Positions 55,587-63,342 of a stretch of 64,000 bases of DNA are shown here, piece after piece (within the stretch, counting starts at the first letter, position 1; each line of letters opens with the position of its first letter). The notes beneath the pieces are model-generated. The model saw nothing but the letters and a program-made list of their open reading frames with translations, did no database searches and was not told where the DNA came from. The translations under genes and the position numbers were made by a program. The DNA lies in assembly GCA_024653205.1 (NCBI GenBank), contig JANLFO010000009.1, forward strand, positions 1 through 64,000, given 5' to 3'. The DNA comes from Clostridia bacterium. Lineage in GTDB: Bacteria > Bacillota > DSM-521 > Neomoorellales > SLTJ01.

Positions 55587-56672
55587 ATGACAAGCGTTAG
55601 GTTGTGGAAGCGCGGCATGCACTTGGCCCTGATCGGGTTGCTGTTGGCAGGGGTGGTCGGGTGCGGCGGAGGTCAGAGGCCCTCCGGCACTCCCGCACCT
55701 CAGTCCGGCCAGGCCGGAAACGGAACAACCGCCTCCAACGTGCTTACCCTTGCCACCCACCCGGTGGGAAGCCTGGTGAACAGCCTGGGTACCGGTATCG
55801 CCACCGTGCTCGGCAAGTACCTGGGCACTGAGGTGAAGGTGATGCCCACCACCGGACCGATTGAGTGGCTGCCCATGATTGCCACCGGTGAAGTGAATCT
55901 GGGCGTGCTCAACAACTGGGATGCCCAGATGGGCAGGCTGGGAAAGGAGGATTTCCAGGCGGCCACCGGCGGTAAGGGGGCCCCCATTTACCTGCTGGCC
56001 TCCGGCACCCGCTCCATGGTGGGCACCATGGTGGCCGACAACTCGGGCATAAGGACGGGTCAGGACCTGAAAGGCAAGAGGGTAGTGGTTACGGTCACGG
56101 GAAGCGGCGGCATTACCGCCCAGAATAAGGCGGCCCTGGCCAACTTTGGGCTGTCCGAAGCGGATGTGAGACCCATCAGCGTGCCCAGCATTGAGGCCGG
56201 CCTGCGGGCGGTAATCGAAGGTAGGGCCGACGCCACTACCATCAGCCTCGGTACGGCGGTGATCACCGAACTGGACGCGGAGAAGGGCGCCCGCTACCTG
56301 TCTTTTGACCCTTCGCCCGAGGCGGTGCGGCGGATGCAGCAGTACTATCCCTGCTACCTGGAGAAGGTAGAGCCCGGTCAGGGCCGGGTTGGGGTCAGAG
56401 AACCCGCTTACCTCATGTGCTACGAGTTCTACCTGGTGGGCTCGGAGAACCTGGGAGAGGAGACCGCCTACCAGATAGTCAAGGCGCTGTGGGAGCACAG
56501 TCAGGAACTGGGTGAGATCCACGCCCGGCTAAAGGACTGGGTTCCCGATCGTTTCGTCAACCCCCGGGCAACCATTCCCTATCATCCCGGAGCGGTGAAG
56601 TTCTACAAGGAAGCCGGCGTGTGGGGCCCGGACATGGAGTCGCTCCAAAGCCAGCTCCTGGCGGCAAAGTGA
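55587..56672 (+). CDS. TAXI-type TRAP transporter solute-binding lipoprotein
   Basis: 361 residues. Lipoprotein signal ending GVVGCGGG (Cys near residue 22), then the TAXI pattern: LATHPVGSLVNSLGTGIATVLGK-like start (glycine-rich), GPIEWLPMIATGEVNLGVLN, KGKRVVVTVTGSGG and LSEADVRPISVPSIEAGLRA. It captures a small organic acid outside the membrane for the fused permease encoded 11 bases downstream. ATG after GGGGGAGAGGAGGC. Confidence 0.9.
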   Translation: MTSVRLWKRGMHLALIGLLLAGVVGCGGGQRPSGTPAPQSGQAGNGTTASNVLTLATHPVGSLVNSLGTGIATVLGKYLGTEVKVMPTTGPIEWLPMIATGEVNLGVLNNWDAQMGRLGKEDFQAATGGKGAPIYLLASGTRSMVGTMVADNSGIRTGQDLKGKRVVVTVTGSGGITAQNKAALANFGLSEADVRPISVPSIEAGLRAVIEGRADATTISLGTAVITELDAEKGARYLSFDPSPEAVRRMQQYYPCYLEKVEPGQGRVGVREPAYLMCYEFYLVGSENLGEETAYQIVKALWEHSQELGEIHARLKDWVPDRFVNPRATIPYHPGAVKFYKEAGVWGPDMESLQSQLLAAK

Positions 56673-56683
56673 GGTAGGTAGCC

Positions 56684-58648
56684 GTGGCAGCCAGCAACAA
56701 TCACGATGATAGGCAGGCGGCGAGACCGGGCGGGCCGGATACCCTTCCGGCCCTCCGGTACGTGAAACGCGCCCTGGCCCTGGCCGTACCGGCGGTAGGC
56801 GTGGTGGCGGCCCTGGATCTCCCCCTTTATCTAACCGGGGTTTCTCTGTTCAGCCAGCAGTACCTGGCCCTGTTCTGGGGATTGGCCAGCGCGCTGGTCT
56901 TCCTTACCGTGCCGGCTTCGAAGCGACAGGGTAAGACGGATATACGCTGGTACGATCTGGTTCTGGCGGGATTGAGCTTGGTTGCGGGGATATATGTGGC
57001 TGTGGGTTATCCCCGCCTGCTACCCACTCTAGGCCTTATCGATAATACCCGCATTCTCCTAGGTGCGGGGGCAACTCTGATAGTGTTGGAAGCTACCCGG
57101 CGGTTGACCGGCTGGCCCCTGGTGATAATCGTCCTGACCTTTATCCTGTACGGGCGCTTCGCCTATCTTTTCCCGGGTCCGTTGGAGGGAAGCGGGATTT
57201 CCTGGCCGCGACTCATAAGCCAATTGTACCTGGGGGCCGACTTCCTCTTCGGCACCCCTCTCAAGATTGCCGCCATAGTGGTTTTCGGCTTCGTGGTTTT
57301 CGGCCAGTTTCTCTTCACCACCGGAGGGGGTGACTTCTTCGTGCGGCTGGCCGAGGGGGCTATGGGCCGCCAGCGCGGTGGCCCGGCCAAGGCGGCGGTG
57401 ATAGCCAGCTCCCTCTTCGGCACCATATCTGGTTCGGCGGTGGCCAACGTGGCCAGCGTGGGGGTGGTTACTATCCCTCTGATGAAGAAAACCGGCTACC
57501 CGGCGGTCTTCGCCGGCGCGGTAGAGGCCGTTTCCGGCACCGGCGGCTGCATCATGCCCCCGGTCATGGGGGCCGCCGCCTTCATAATGGCGGAGTTCCT
57601 TGGGGTGCCCTATCCGGTGGTGGCGGTGGCGGCGGTGCTGCCGGCAATCCTCTACTATCTGGGCGACTTCATGCAGATACACCTGCGCGCGGTCCGACTG
57701 GGGCTGGAGGGTTTACCGCTGGAGGATATTCCGTCGCTCAGGAGAACGCTGGCCCGTGGCTGGCCCTTCCTGATCCCCGTCGCCGTGTTGGTATATGCCC
57801 TCTTTGTTCTGTACCTGCGGCCGGAATTTTCGGCCCTGATTGCCACCGCTTCCCTGCTGGTAGTGGCGGCCCTGAGGAAGGAAACCCGCCCCAGCCTCAG
57901 CCTGAGAAAGGTTGTCGAGGCCCTGGAAGGGGTAACCAAAGGCATGCTGGAGATCACGATTGTGTGCGGGGCTGCCGGCCTGATCGTTGGAGTAGTAGGG
58001 TATACCGGCCTGGGCCTCTCGCTCTCGGCCTTCCTTACCCAGCTAAGCGGGGGCAATCTCTTGTTGCTGGCCGTGCTGACCGCGGTGGTAAGCTCCATCC
58101 TGGGAATGGGCATGCCGGTCAGCGCGTGCTACATCCTCCTGGCCGCCCTGGCGGCTCCGGCCATGGTTCAGCTGGGCGTGGATCCGCTCCTGGCCCACCT
58201 GTTCATATTCTACTTCGGCACCTTTTCCTTCCTTACACCCCCGGTCTGCCTGGCGGTTTACGCCGCCTCCTCCATTGCCGGCTCGCCGATGATGCCTACC
58301 GCCGTCCAGGCCATGAAGCTGGCGGTAGCCGGCTATTTGGTGCCTTTTATCTTCCTGTACAAGCCGGGACTGGCCTTGGTGGGACCGGCCGGCGAGGTAG
58401 CCTGGTCGGTATTCGACGGCGTGATCGCCACCGTGTTGCTGGCCTGTGCGCTAGAAGGATATCAGTTCCGGACTTTGAGCCCTCCGGAGCGCCTGGCCCT
58501 GGCGGCGGCAGGGATTCTCCTTTTCGTGCCCGGCTGGGAAACCCGGATCATCGGGCTGGTCATTGCCCTGGCGGTGGGGCTGCTGCAGCTAAGGGCTTAC
58601 CGCGCTCGGCAGAGTTCGGTTCCCCATTGCCGCGAAGCTGGGCTTTAA
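56684..58648 (+). CDS. TRAP transporter fused permease (DctQM type)
   Basis: 654 residues, about 16-18 membrane helices, combining the small and large TRAP membrane subunits in one chain as is usual for TAXI systems. Large-subunit landmarks: GTISGSAVANVASVGVVTIP, SGTGGCIMPPVMGAAAFIMA, LGMGMPVSACYILLAALAAP and FGTFSFLTPPVCLAVYAASS. GTG start at 56684, eleven bases after the binding protein. The last 20 residues (QLRAYRARQSSVPHCREAGL) look non-native and overlap a fragment of another transporter. Confidence 0.92.
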   Translation: MAASNNHDDRQAARPGGPDTLPALRYVKRALALAVPAVGVVAALDLPLYLTGVSLFSQQYLALFWGLASALVFLTVPASKRQGKTDIRWYDLVLAGLSLVAGIYVAVGYPRLLPTLGLIDNTRILLGAGATLIVLEATRRLTGWPLVIIVLTFILYGRFAYLFPGPLEGSGISWPRLISQLYLGADFLFGTPLKIAAIVVFGFVVFGQFLFTTGGGDFFVRLAEGAMGRQRGGPAKAAVIASSLFGTISGSAVANVASVGVVTIPLMKKTGYPAVFAGAVEAVSGTGGCIMPPVMGAAAFIMAEFLGVPYPVVAVAAVLPAILYYLGDFMQIHLRAVRLGLEGLPLEDIPSLRRTLARGWPFLIPVAVLVYALFVLYLRPEFSALIATASLLVVAALRKETRPSLSLRKVVEALEGVTKGMLEITIVCGAAGLIVGVVGYTGLGLSLSAFLTQLSGGNLLLLAVLTAVVSSILGMGMPVSACYILLAALAAPAMVQLGVDPLLAHLFIFYFGTFSFLTPPVCLAVYAASSIAGSPMMPTAVQAMKLAVAGYLVPFIFLYKPGLALVGPAGEVAWSVFDGVIATVLLACALEGYQFRTLSPPERLALAAAGILLFVPGWETRIIGLVIALAVGLLQLRAYRARQSSVPHCREAGL

Positions 58649-58862
58649 TCCCGCCATTCTGGCCCGGATTATCGCCGGTACGGCGCTCGCGGTATCCGTC
58701 CCCTGGGCGGGGGCTGCGGCCGGTACCTGCTTCTCCTTCGGTGCGGTGAAGTTTGGGGACATGTTCCGCATCGGAGTGGTGGTTACGGCGTTCACCCTGG
58801 TGGTTATAACCGCCTTGAGCATCTTGCTGGTGCCGGCGTTCACAGCCTTCACCGCGCCCTAG
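58593..58862 (+). pseudogene. C-terminal remnant of a DASS/SLC13-type anion transporter
   Basis: In another frame, starting inside the end of the TRAP permease and running to TAG at 58860-58862, the sequence encodes FPIAAKLGFNPAILARIIAG, TALAVSVPWAGAAAGTCFSF and GAVKFGDMFRIGVVVTAFTL. This follows the last-helix plan of divalent-anion:sodium symporters (LG-N-P, S-x-x-x-x-P-x-x-x-x-x, V-K-x-G-D-M). There is no start of its own and some 400 residues are missing. Likely leftover of a replaced or rearranged transporter gene. Confidence 0.6.
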
Positions 58863-58939
58863 TATGTGGAACGTAAACCGGGGAGCCGCACGGTTTCTCC
58901 GATCCTAGCGGTGCCCCTGTTAGCCAGGCCTTCTCTGAG

Positions 58940-58982
58940 CGGGCGAGAATCTCGTTGCTCTATAGGGCGAGATATCTCGCCC
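58940..58982. promoter_or_regulatory. Two related palindromes before the SDR gene
   Basis: GGGCGAGATATCTCGCCC (58965-58982) is a perfect 18-base palindrome. A partial copy, GGGCGAGAATCTCG, starts at 58941. They precede a TATAAT at 58999-59004, a typical arrangement for operator sites of a dimeric regulator. Confidence 0.65.
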
Positions 58983-58998
58983 GCCGTATATGATGGGG

Positions 58999-59004
58999 TA
59001 TAAT
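58999..59004 (+). promoter_or_regulatory. -10 element upstream of the SDR gene
   Basis: Perfect TATAAT 17 bases after the palindrome at 58965-58982, which would occupy the -35 position. Confidence 0.5.
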
Positions 59005-59135
59005 GAGAAAGGACTTAGAGGAGGGGGGTCGATGCGGTAGGCAGTAAGCAGTAATTGTGGGTGCGGATAAAGGCCAGGCCGAAGCGGTTGTTCGGGAGCA
59101 AGAGGTCGGGAAGGCCCCGGAAAGGAGGAGCTTTA

Positions 59136-59903
59136 TTGCCGAGGCTAAAAGATAAGGTGGTAATCGTCACCGGCGCCGCCCGGGGCATCGGGCAGGTATT
59201 CGCCCGACGGTTGGCCCAGGAGGGTGCCAAGGTAGTAGCCGCAGACATCCTGGACGTAGGCGAAACCTTGGACCAGGTCCGGGCCCAAGGGGCGCAGGCC
59301 CTGGGCCTCAGGGTAGACGTGACCCGGTTTGAAAGCACCCGGGAAATGGCCGAAAACACGGTGGCTGCTTTTGGTCGCATCGACGTGCTGGTTAACAACG
59401 CCGCCCTGTACGGCGGTCTGAAGCTCAAGCCCTTTGACGCCATTCCGGAGGAGGAATGGGACCGGGTTTTTGCGGTGAACGTCAAGGGGATATGGCAGTG
59501 TTGTCGGGCGGTAGTGCCGGTGATGAAGCGACAGGGCGGGGGCGTAATAATCAATATTTCCTCCGCCTCTATCCTGGAGGGAGCCCCACTGCTCAGTCAT
59601 TACGTAGCCTCTAAGGGGGCGGTTTGGGCCTTTACCCGTTCCCTGGCCCGCGAGCTGGGCGAATACGGCATCCGGGTGAATTCCATTACCCCAGGATACG
59701 TAATGACCCGGGCCTCCAAGGAGCTCTCGGACGACCCCAAACAGCTCGAATTCATCCATAACGTGGCCCTGGAGCAACGGATTTTCAAGCGGCCCATGGA
59801 GCCCGAGGACCTGGAGGGAGTATTGGTTTTTCTGGCTTCGGACGACAGCGCCTTCATTACCGGACAGAACATTAATGTGGAAGGCGGAGCCCGCCACTAC
59901 TAG
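59136..59903 (+). CDS. Short-chain dehydrogenase/reductase (SDR) family oxidoreductase
   Basis: 255 residues. Cofactor motif TGAARGIGQ, structural NNAALYG, catalytic Ser-Tyr-Lys in NISSASILEGAPLLSHYVASK and the C-terminal ITGQNINVEGGARHY typical of classical SDRs, with Asp at the end of the second strand (AADI) favouring NAD. It would interconvert an alcohol and a ketone. TTG at 59136 is chosen because AAAGGAGGAG ends five bases before it; the frame is open upstream without similarity. Its promoter carries a palindromic operator. Confidence 0.88.
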   Translation: MPRLKDKVVIVTGAARGIGQVFARRLAQEGAKVVAADILDVGETLDQVRAQGAQALGLRVDVTRFESTREMAENTVAAFGRIDVLVNNAALYGGLKLKPFDAIPEEEWDRVFAVNVKGIWQCCRAVVPVMKRQGGGVIINISSASILEGAPLLSHYVASKGAVWAFTRSLARELGEYGIRVNSITPGYVMTRASKELSDDPKQLEFIHNVALEQRIFKRPMEPEDLEGVLVFLASDDSAFITGQNINVEGGARHY

Positions 59904-60148
59904 GGCCGGAGTTCCGCTACGTTTGGACCGGCCGCCCGGGGCGGGAACCACCTTGGGCGTCCGGCCCACTTTCCCGGTCGCCGGATGGTAGCCTCTTGCA
60001 AGGGGCCATCGCGAGCGTTCCGGTGCAGTCGAGGATGGAATGGTGCCCGGCGAGGCTTGAGGTACGGGGCGGAGCCTTGAACTTGCGCGGAAGGCGGGAA
60101 GAACCGGCTTGGGGAAAGAAAAGGGCTGGTGCGGGGCGCATAATGGGA

Positions 60149-60154
60149 TATAAT
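60149..60154 (+). promoter_or_regulatory. -10 element before the radical SAM gene
   Basis: Perfect TATAAT 36 bases upstream of the TTG start; no convincing -35. Confidence 0.4.
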
Positions 60155-60189
60155 AAACGAAAGAATTACTGGGGAAGGAGTTCGCTCAT

Positions 60190-61476
60190 TTGAGAATATT
60201 ATTGATCGCGCCGGAGACGCCGGGACCCAAGAAAAAGAAGGCCAAGGTGGTGCCTTTCCCCCAGCTCAGCCTGCCGCTTCTTGCCGCCCTCACCCCCGGC
60301 GAGCACCGGGTTAGGATAGTGGACGAGCGGTTGGAGGAAATACCCTGGGACGAACCCTGGGACCTGGCGGGAATAACGGTGATGACCGCCACCGCCCCGC
60401 GGGCCTACGAACTCGCCCGCAGCCTGCGCGACCGGCGCGTAAAGGTGGTGCTGGGCGGGAGCCATCCTACGGCCCTGCCTGAGGAAGCCGCCCAACATGC
60501 GGACAGCGTGGTAATCGGGGAGGCCGAGGGGCTGTGGGAGGAACTCCTGCAGGACGCCGGCCGGGGCCGGCTCAGGCGGTTTTACCGCCGGGACATGCCT
60601 CCTTCCTTGGCCGGACTTCCTTCTCCCCGCCTGGATCTGCTCACCGGGAGGTATTTCTTGAAGCAGGTTTACCAGACTACCCGGGGGTGCCCGCACAACT
60701 GCACCTTCTGCTCGGTTTCCACGGTTATGGGCCGCAAGTACCGGCACCGGCCGGTGGAGGAGGTCATAGAGGAGGTCAGGCGCAGCCCCGGCCGGCTGGT
60801 GGGCTTCCTCGACGACAACATCGTGGGTGACCCGGCCTATGCCGAAGAGTTCTTTGCCGCCCTGGCTCCCCTTAAGAAGAGGTGGGTGAGCCAGGGCACC
60901 GTGAGGATGGCCGAGAACGAAGAACTGCTCCGGAGGGCGGCTACCAGCGGCTGCCTGGGCTTATTTGTGGGCTTGGAATCGATTAATGAGGAAAGTCTGC
61001 GTCAGATGCGCAAGACCTTCAACCGCATTGATAGATACGGCAAGCTCGTAGAGAGGTTTCACGCCCACGGCATTATGGTGATCGGCTCTTTTGTCTTCGG
61101 CTTTGATCAGGACGACCCGTCGGTGTTTAAACGAACCCTGCGTTTCATTGAAGACACCAGGATCGACTTCGCCCAGTTCTCCATCCTGACGCCTCTGCCG
61201 GGCACCGACCTCTTCACCAAGCTGAAGGCGGAGGATAGGATCTTCTCCTACGACTGGTCTCGGTACGACTTTGCTCACGTGGTATACCGGCCCGCCCGGA
61301 TGAGCCCGAGGGAACTTCAGGACGGATACAATTTCGTCTTCCGCAGTTTCTACTCCTGGCCTCGGATCGCCAAAGGGATAGCACGCCACTGGCGCTACCT
61401 CCCCCACGTATTGCGCACGAAGCTCTACTATTCCTGGGTAAGCCGGCACCCGAAGCTGTTGTCCGAAAAGGCCTAG
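60190..61476 (+). CDS. B12-binding-type radical SAM protein
   Basis: 428 residues. N-terminal cobalamin-binding-like Rossmann domain (about 1-130; ILLIAPETPGP, GITVMTATAPRAYELARSLR, VVLGGSHPTALPEEA) without the DxHxxG cobalt-ligand motif, as is usual in this class. The radical SAM core follows with the cluster motif RGCPHNCTFCS (Cys x3, about 160-168), then GLFVGLESINEESLRQMRK and FVFGFDQDD. The C-terminal 90 residues are helical and basic. Relatives modify lipids or small molecules, often adding methyl groups; no substrate is indicated. TTG start after GGGGAAGGAG. Confidence 0.88.
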   Translation: MRILLIAPETPGPKKKKAKVVPFPQLSLPLLAALTPGEHRVRIVDERLEEIPWDEPWDLAGITVMTATAPRAYELARSLRDRRVKVVLGGSHPTALPEEAAQHADSVVIGEAEGLWEELLQDAGRGRLRRFYRRDMPPSLAGLPSPRLDLLTGRYFLKQVYQTTRGCPHNCTFCSVSTVMGRKYRHRPVEEVIEEVRRSPGRLVGFLDDNIVGDPAYAEEFFAALAPLKKRWVSQGTVRMAENEELLRRAATSGCLGLFVGLESINEESLRQMRKTFNRIDRYGKLVERFHAHGIMVIGSFVFGFDQDDPSVFKRTLRFIEDTRIDFAQFSILTPLPGTDLFTKLKAEDRIFSYDWSRYDFAHVVYRPARMSPRELQDGYNFVFRSFYSWPRIAKGIARHWRYLPHVLRTKLYYSWVSRHPKLLSEKA

Positions 61477-61488
61477 CCGGGCGAAAAG

Positions 61489-63330
61489 GTGAAGGGTATG
61501 CGCGGGAAAGGTGCAAGGGCCCTGAGCGGGTTCTTCTTGGTCGCGGTAGTCTTGGGTTTGCTGGGTGTGGGCTCGGTCGGTGGCCCCGGCCTGGCCCAAG
61601 AGTCCCGGGATTTTGAGGTGGTGGTGGTCGGGGCCGAGCCGGAAGGAGTGGCGGCGGCACTGGCTGCGGCCCGCAGCGGGGTGGAAGTTCTCCTCCTGGA
61701 GAGGCGGGACGGTCCCGGAGGGCTCTTTACTTACGGGTGGCTGAATACCTTTGATCTCAACTATGCTCCCGGGGGAAAGGGAGAGCTGGTAACCCGGGGT
61801 ATCTTCGCCGAGGTCTTCCGGGAGGCAGGCGGGAGTTCCTTTGACGTGGAGCACATGCGGCGCCTGCTGGCGGGTTTCTTACGGCGGGAACCCGGCCTGG
61901 TGGTCCGCTACGGCGCCCTGTCCGTTGCCCCGGTACTCGACGAGTCCGGGGCGCTGGTGGCGGTCCGGGCCGTCTGGCCGCAGAGAACCTATCAGTTCCG
62001 CGCCCGGGTGTTTATAGACGCCACCGCCGACGCCGATTTGGCCGCGGCGGCGGGCGTGCCCTGGACCTACGGCGGAGAAGATTACGGCGCCGACGAAGCC
62101 CTGCCGGCCACGCTCATCTTCAAGCTGGACGGGGTGGACTGGGCGGAGGTGCAAGGCGCGTTGAGCCGAGACGGGAAGCCGTATACCGGCGCGGATTCGG
62201 TCTCGGCCTGGGGTTTCGGCGACCAGATGCAGCACTACCGGCCCGGCCACCCCCGGCTGCGGATACCGGATTTGAACCTAGGCCGCCAGAAGGATGGCAG
62301 CGTGCTGGTCAACGGACTGCAGATCAGCGGTGTCAACGGTCTGGACTCGGCTTCCCACCGGGAAGCCTACGAACTGGCCCGGCAGGAGATTCCGGCCATC
62401 GTGAGCTTCATGCGCTCCCGGCTCCCGGGTTTTGCCCGGGTACACCTCCTGGGTGTGGCTCCCGAGCTCTACATTCGCGAAACCAGGCATATCCGGGGCG
62501 AGTACACCCTCACCGTGGACGACGTGCTGGGAAACCGGTATTTCCCGGACCAGATCGGCGTGGGGTCCTATCCGGTAGACTTGAAGCGGCCGACCGCCTT
62601 GGGGAAGCCGCTGATGTACAGCCTCCCCTTCCGCTGCCTCGTGCCCCAGAAGGTGGATAACCTGCTGGTGGTGGGGCGTTCGGCCTCCTTCACTTCCCTG
62701 GCCGCCGGCAGCGCCCGGGTGGTCCCGGTGGGGATGGTGGCCGGGCAGGCCGCCGGCGTGGCCGCCGCCGTGGCCGTGCTGGAAAACGTTACCCCGCGGC
62801 AGATTGTCCGAGATGCCAGGCTCATGGAGCAGTTGCAGAACCGGCTGCGACTGCAGGGAGCCTACCTTCCGCGTTTTGACCTGAAGCATGCGGCGGCCGA
62901 TCACTGGGCCTATCCCGCGGTGCGGGAACTGCAGGCTCTCGGCCTGGTGGCCGGAGGCTACGACAACAATTATCGCCTGGACGAGCCGATGGTTGCCGTC
63001 TCCTTCTCTTGGCTGGCCCGGTCCGCCTTCGGTCTCCGCCACCCGGAGGCCCCGCTTCCGCCTCCGGACCGGTTGCCGGTGCCGGCAGAGAAGCGACCGG
63101 TGAGGCTGGCAGAGGCCGGCGATTTCTTGGACCGCTTACTTAACTGGTACCGCCCGGGGCAGGAGGTCACCTTTAACCCTACCCATGCCCGGCTACGCGG
63201 TCTCGCTCCGGGCGCCCCTTTGACCCGGGCTCAGGCCTATACTCTGCTGGCGGAGGCGCTCATGCTGGACCGCAGTCTCGGGCCCGGTCCGGGTTCTGCG
63301 GCGAGACCCGGCCTCGACGGGTACCGTTGA
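61489..63330 (+). CDS. Exported FAD_oxidored-family protein with S-layer-homology region
   Basis: 613 residues. Signal peptide (about 1-36, ending GPGLAQE). The FAD_oxidored domain follows to about 460: VVVVGAEPEGVAAALAAARS, IRETRHIRGEYTLTVDDV and LPFRCLVPQKVDNLLVVGRS. The dinucleotide Gly motif is GAEPEG instead of GxGxxG. The C-terminus has SLH-like modules (AADHWAYPAVRELQALGLVA; PLTRAQAYTLLAEAL) that could hold it to the cell wall. GTG start, 12 bases after the radical SAM gene. A redox protein outside the membrane with unknown partner; related to the cytoplasmic enzyme at 34272. Confidence 0.85.
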   Translation: MKGMRGKGARALSGFFLVAVVLGLLGVGSVGGPGLAQESRDFEVVVVGAEPEGVAAALAAARSGVEVLLLERRDGPGGLFTYGWLNTFDLNYAPGGKGELVTRGIFAEVFREAGGSSFDVEHMRRLLAGFLRREPGLVVRYGALSVAPVLDESGALVAVRAVWPQRTYQFRARVFIDATADADLAAAAGVPWTYGGEDYGADEALPATLIFKLDGVDWAEVQGALSRDGKPYTGADSVSAWGFGDQMQHYRPGHPRLRIPDLNLGRQKDGSVLVNGLQISGVNGLDSASHREAYELARQEIPAIVSFMRSRLPGFARVHLLGVAPELYIRETRHIRGEYTLTVDDVLGNRYFPDQIGVGSYPVDLKRPTALGKPLMYSLPFRCLVPQKVDNLLVVGRSASFTSLAAGSARVVPVGMVAGQAAGVAAAVAVLENVTPRQIVRDARLMEQLQNRLRLQGAYLPRFDLKHAAADHWAYPAVRELQALGLVAGGYDNNYRLDEPMVAVSFSWLARSAFGLRHPEAPLPPPDRLPVPAEKRPVRLAEAGDFLDRLLNWYRPGQEVTFNPTHARLRGLAPGAPLTRAQAYTLLAEALMLDRSLGPGPGSAARPGLDGYR

Positions 63331-63342
63331 ACTCGGGGGCGG

